From NCBI GenBank assembly GCA_027625915.1, contig JANTQA010000036.1:677501-741500 (forward strand): a stretch of 64,000 nt of DNA, given 5' to 3'. The notes beneath the pieces were generated by a model that saw only the letters and a program-made list of their open reading frames with translations, had not been told where the DNA came from and did not search any database. Positions 62,650-64,000 of the stretch are shown here, in pieces. This DNA comes from Anaeramoeba flamelloides. Taxonomy: Eukaryota > Metamonada > Anaeramoebidae. Position 1 is the stretch's first letter; each line of letters begins with the position of its first letter. The position numbers were made by a program, and so were the translations under genes.

Positions 62650-63029
62650 CGTTAAACATAAACCATTTTCCAGTTAAAGGGGACCAGTTGTGGTGGGTGT
62701 ATTACATGTGTTTAAAGGGATTTAAATTGATATTAGAAGAAATTTTTTCACATTTGTTAATAATTCTTTTTTTTTTGATTTTTTTTTGAAACCTAATTCA
62801 TTTACAAAAATTTATTTTATTTCAAGATCGATAGCCACTTGGTAAAAGCGTATTATAATGTTATTGAGACAGCGAAAATGATGTTCGAGAAATCCTATTG
62901 ATTTCTATCGGGATTTTATTTGGCTTTTCAATTGAAGATCAAAATTAATATTGTTGTATTTCTCAATGGGAACCCAAGAATTTATGTTTTTAAAATTTTT
63001 AAGAAAATATATAGATTTATGAGTTTTAC

Positions 63030-63071
<42 letters not shown>

Positions 63072-63190
63072 CTATTCTTTGGTGTGTATTATTCTACTTA
63101 TTTTTTATTTGTTCTTCAAAGGTTAATTATTTTTTAATAATTGAAATTTGAAAAAAATGTTAGGGCACTTTGACAGAAACGAAGTTTAGA
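62650..63190 (+). repeat. Dispersed repeat family Y, copy 2
   Basis: Begins TTTTCCAGTTAAAGGGGACC and ends GGCACTTTGACAGAAACGAA, collinear with 21030-21600. A TA microsatellite (63033-63068) has expanded inside it. Confidence 0.72.
63033..63068. repeat. AT dinucleotide microsatellite, 36 bp
   Basis: Alternating AT run inside repeat Y copy 2; the corresponding site in copy 1 lacks it. Confidence 0.95.
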
Positions 63191-63812
63191 AGCCATTATT
63201 CAAGAATTTTTTCTGATCTTCAAAAAATAAATATTCAAAAACCAAAAAGGCTTTAAAAATCTAAAATTCTATAAGATACAGATAAATTTTGCTCTTAGAA
63301 TGACAAATAATATTTTGATCATGTCAGAAGATTATGTTTCAATAAACGAATTTACAAAAAGAAATTTTTCAATATGAGCTTTCTAATTCCCATATTCAAC
63401 TTATTAAGAATCTAGTATTAGTATCAAATTTCGAGATAGAAAAAAATTAAGTGTATCCTTGGAACGGCTGTAATCCCAATTATATTTGTGTTTATAATTT
63501 TTGTTTTCCTCAATAAGATTAAAATAAAATTTGAACTATTCAAAAAAAAAAAATAAAATGCAGTGAAAAAAAGAAGATAAAAAAAAAAAAACAAAAAGGA
63601 TGAGGAGAGTAATTAATTATTGTATGGTTTTATTTTATTTATTAAATTTCATTTTACAACTTCTTGTTCAAGTTGTTGAAATCAGAAAACTCATTTGTTT
63701 TCTGAAATACAAAATTCATTTAAAATAAAATAAAAAAAAAAAAAAAAAAAAAAAAAGTTTGGGTTGAATAATTCTAGGCTTTTTGTATTTTAATTGTAAT
63801 TTAGATTTAATT

Positions 63813-64000
63813 TTAAATATTTGATTCGATTTCGGTTTTTAAATCCTCAATTTTTTGGTTAAGAGGGGAGCCTTCTTGCTTAACGATGACACAGGCAATG
63901 ATTGGGCGAGAAATTTTACAAGATTCACCCAAAATTTTTGAAGAAGGAATGAAAACATAAGGAACATTTTTGTCTTCACAAATTATTGGGAAATGTAAAA
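63813..64000 (-). CDS. snu13: SNU13 / NHP2L1 (15.5K) C-terminal part, cut by window end
   Basis: The last 61 residues plus TAA are present. SNU13 binds kink-turns in U4 snRNA and box C/D snoRNAs, acting in the spliceosome and in rRNA 2'-O-methylation. The segment CEDKNVPYVFIPSSKILGES and ISRPIIACVIVKQEGSPL matches human CEDKNVPYVF...LGRACGVSRPVIAC residue for residue over the core L7Ae-fold strands. The ISRPIIAC stretch marks SNU13 rather than ribosomal L7a or NHP2. The N-terminal half, including RNA-binding residues, lies beyond the window. No intron is seen in the visible part. Confidence 0.92.
   Translation of the reverse strand, partial: LHFPIICEDKNVPYVFIPSSKILGESCKISRPIIACVIVKQEGSPLNQKIEDLKTEIESNI

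Larger units (their letters stand above)
60082..63812. other. Intergenic, 5' of UBC9 and 3' of SNU13
   Basis: It holds a weak U-like patch near 61390-61500, TA microsatellites at about 62083-62106 and 63033-63068, and repeat Y copy 2. No gene is supported. Confidence 0.5.

Noticed and set aside
62920-63126. Plus-strand frame with YIYIYIY run
   Set aside because: It is a translated TA microsatellite inside repeat Y.

Overview
This is very AT-rich nuclear DNA from a unicellular eukaryote (roughly 80% A+T by eye, more outside exons). Eight protein genes are supported and all lie on the minus strand: a type II J-protein, a heterotrimeric G-protein alpha subunit, an SmgGDS/RAP1GDS1-type armadillo protein, Rab2, a SYP7-like Qc-SNARE, a BTB/BACK protein with a Lys/Glu-rich insertion, the SUMO-conjugating enzyme UBC9, and the C-terminal part of SNU13/NHP2L1 cut by the window end. 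All eight stops are TAA and introns are GT-AG. A plant/protist-type SYP7 SNARE, SmgGDS, a G-alpha, many kb-scale repeat-filled introns and a Lys/Glu-rich BTB protein fit a free-living amoeboid protist. The Anaeramoeba group (Metamonada) is my best guess and an amoebozoan is the alternative; the sequence alone does not prove either.

Layout: 1-4.3 kb holds LINE remnants (including a reverse-transcriptase fragment) and MITEs. The J-protein is at 4.3-5.3 kb. Next come an intergenic stretch with a 0.95-kb long-inverted-repeat element, then G-alpha (9.98-14.56 kb, 4 exons), then a 3.9-kb gap with a GC-richer, hairpin-bearing island. SmgGDS follows (18.46-28.74 kb, 6 exons), then Rab2 (31.38-35.65 kb, 4 exons). 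A nested pile of short transposons fills 36-38 kb. The SNARE (40.25-45.70 kb, 3 exons), a repeat-rich gap, the BTB gene (50.73-53.65 kb, no intron), a 6-kb sparse gap, UBC9 (59.61-60.08 kb) and SNU13 (from 63.81 kb) complete the window.

Rab2, the Qc-SNARE and SmgGDS all act on membrane traffic or small GTPases, and G-alpha on receptor signalling. I see no operon-like logic: the genes are separated by kilobases of repeats and their adjacency may be chance.

The most distinctive content is the repeats. At least ten families are present as two or more copies or as self-defined inverted-repeat elements: a TTAA-target (piggyBac-like) MITE with an empty-site control inside a paralogous repeat, a TA-target (mariner-like) MITE in four copies, several families with 80-270 bp inverted ends, and a dispersed GC-richer decamer. 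The odd protein features are a threonine at the SNARE zero-layer position, a BTB fold interrupted by about 130 charged residues and fused to a Rossmann-like domain, and a UBC9 with an altered HPN motif. No tRNA, rRNA, CRISPR or virus-derived element was recognised. All identities and boundaries were judged by eye.
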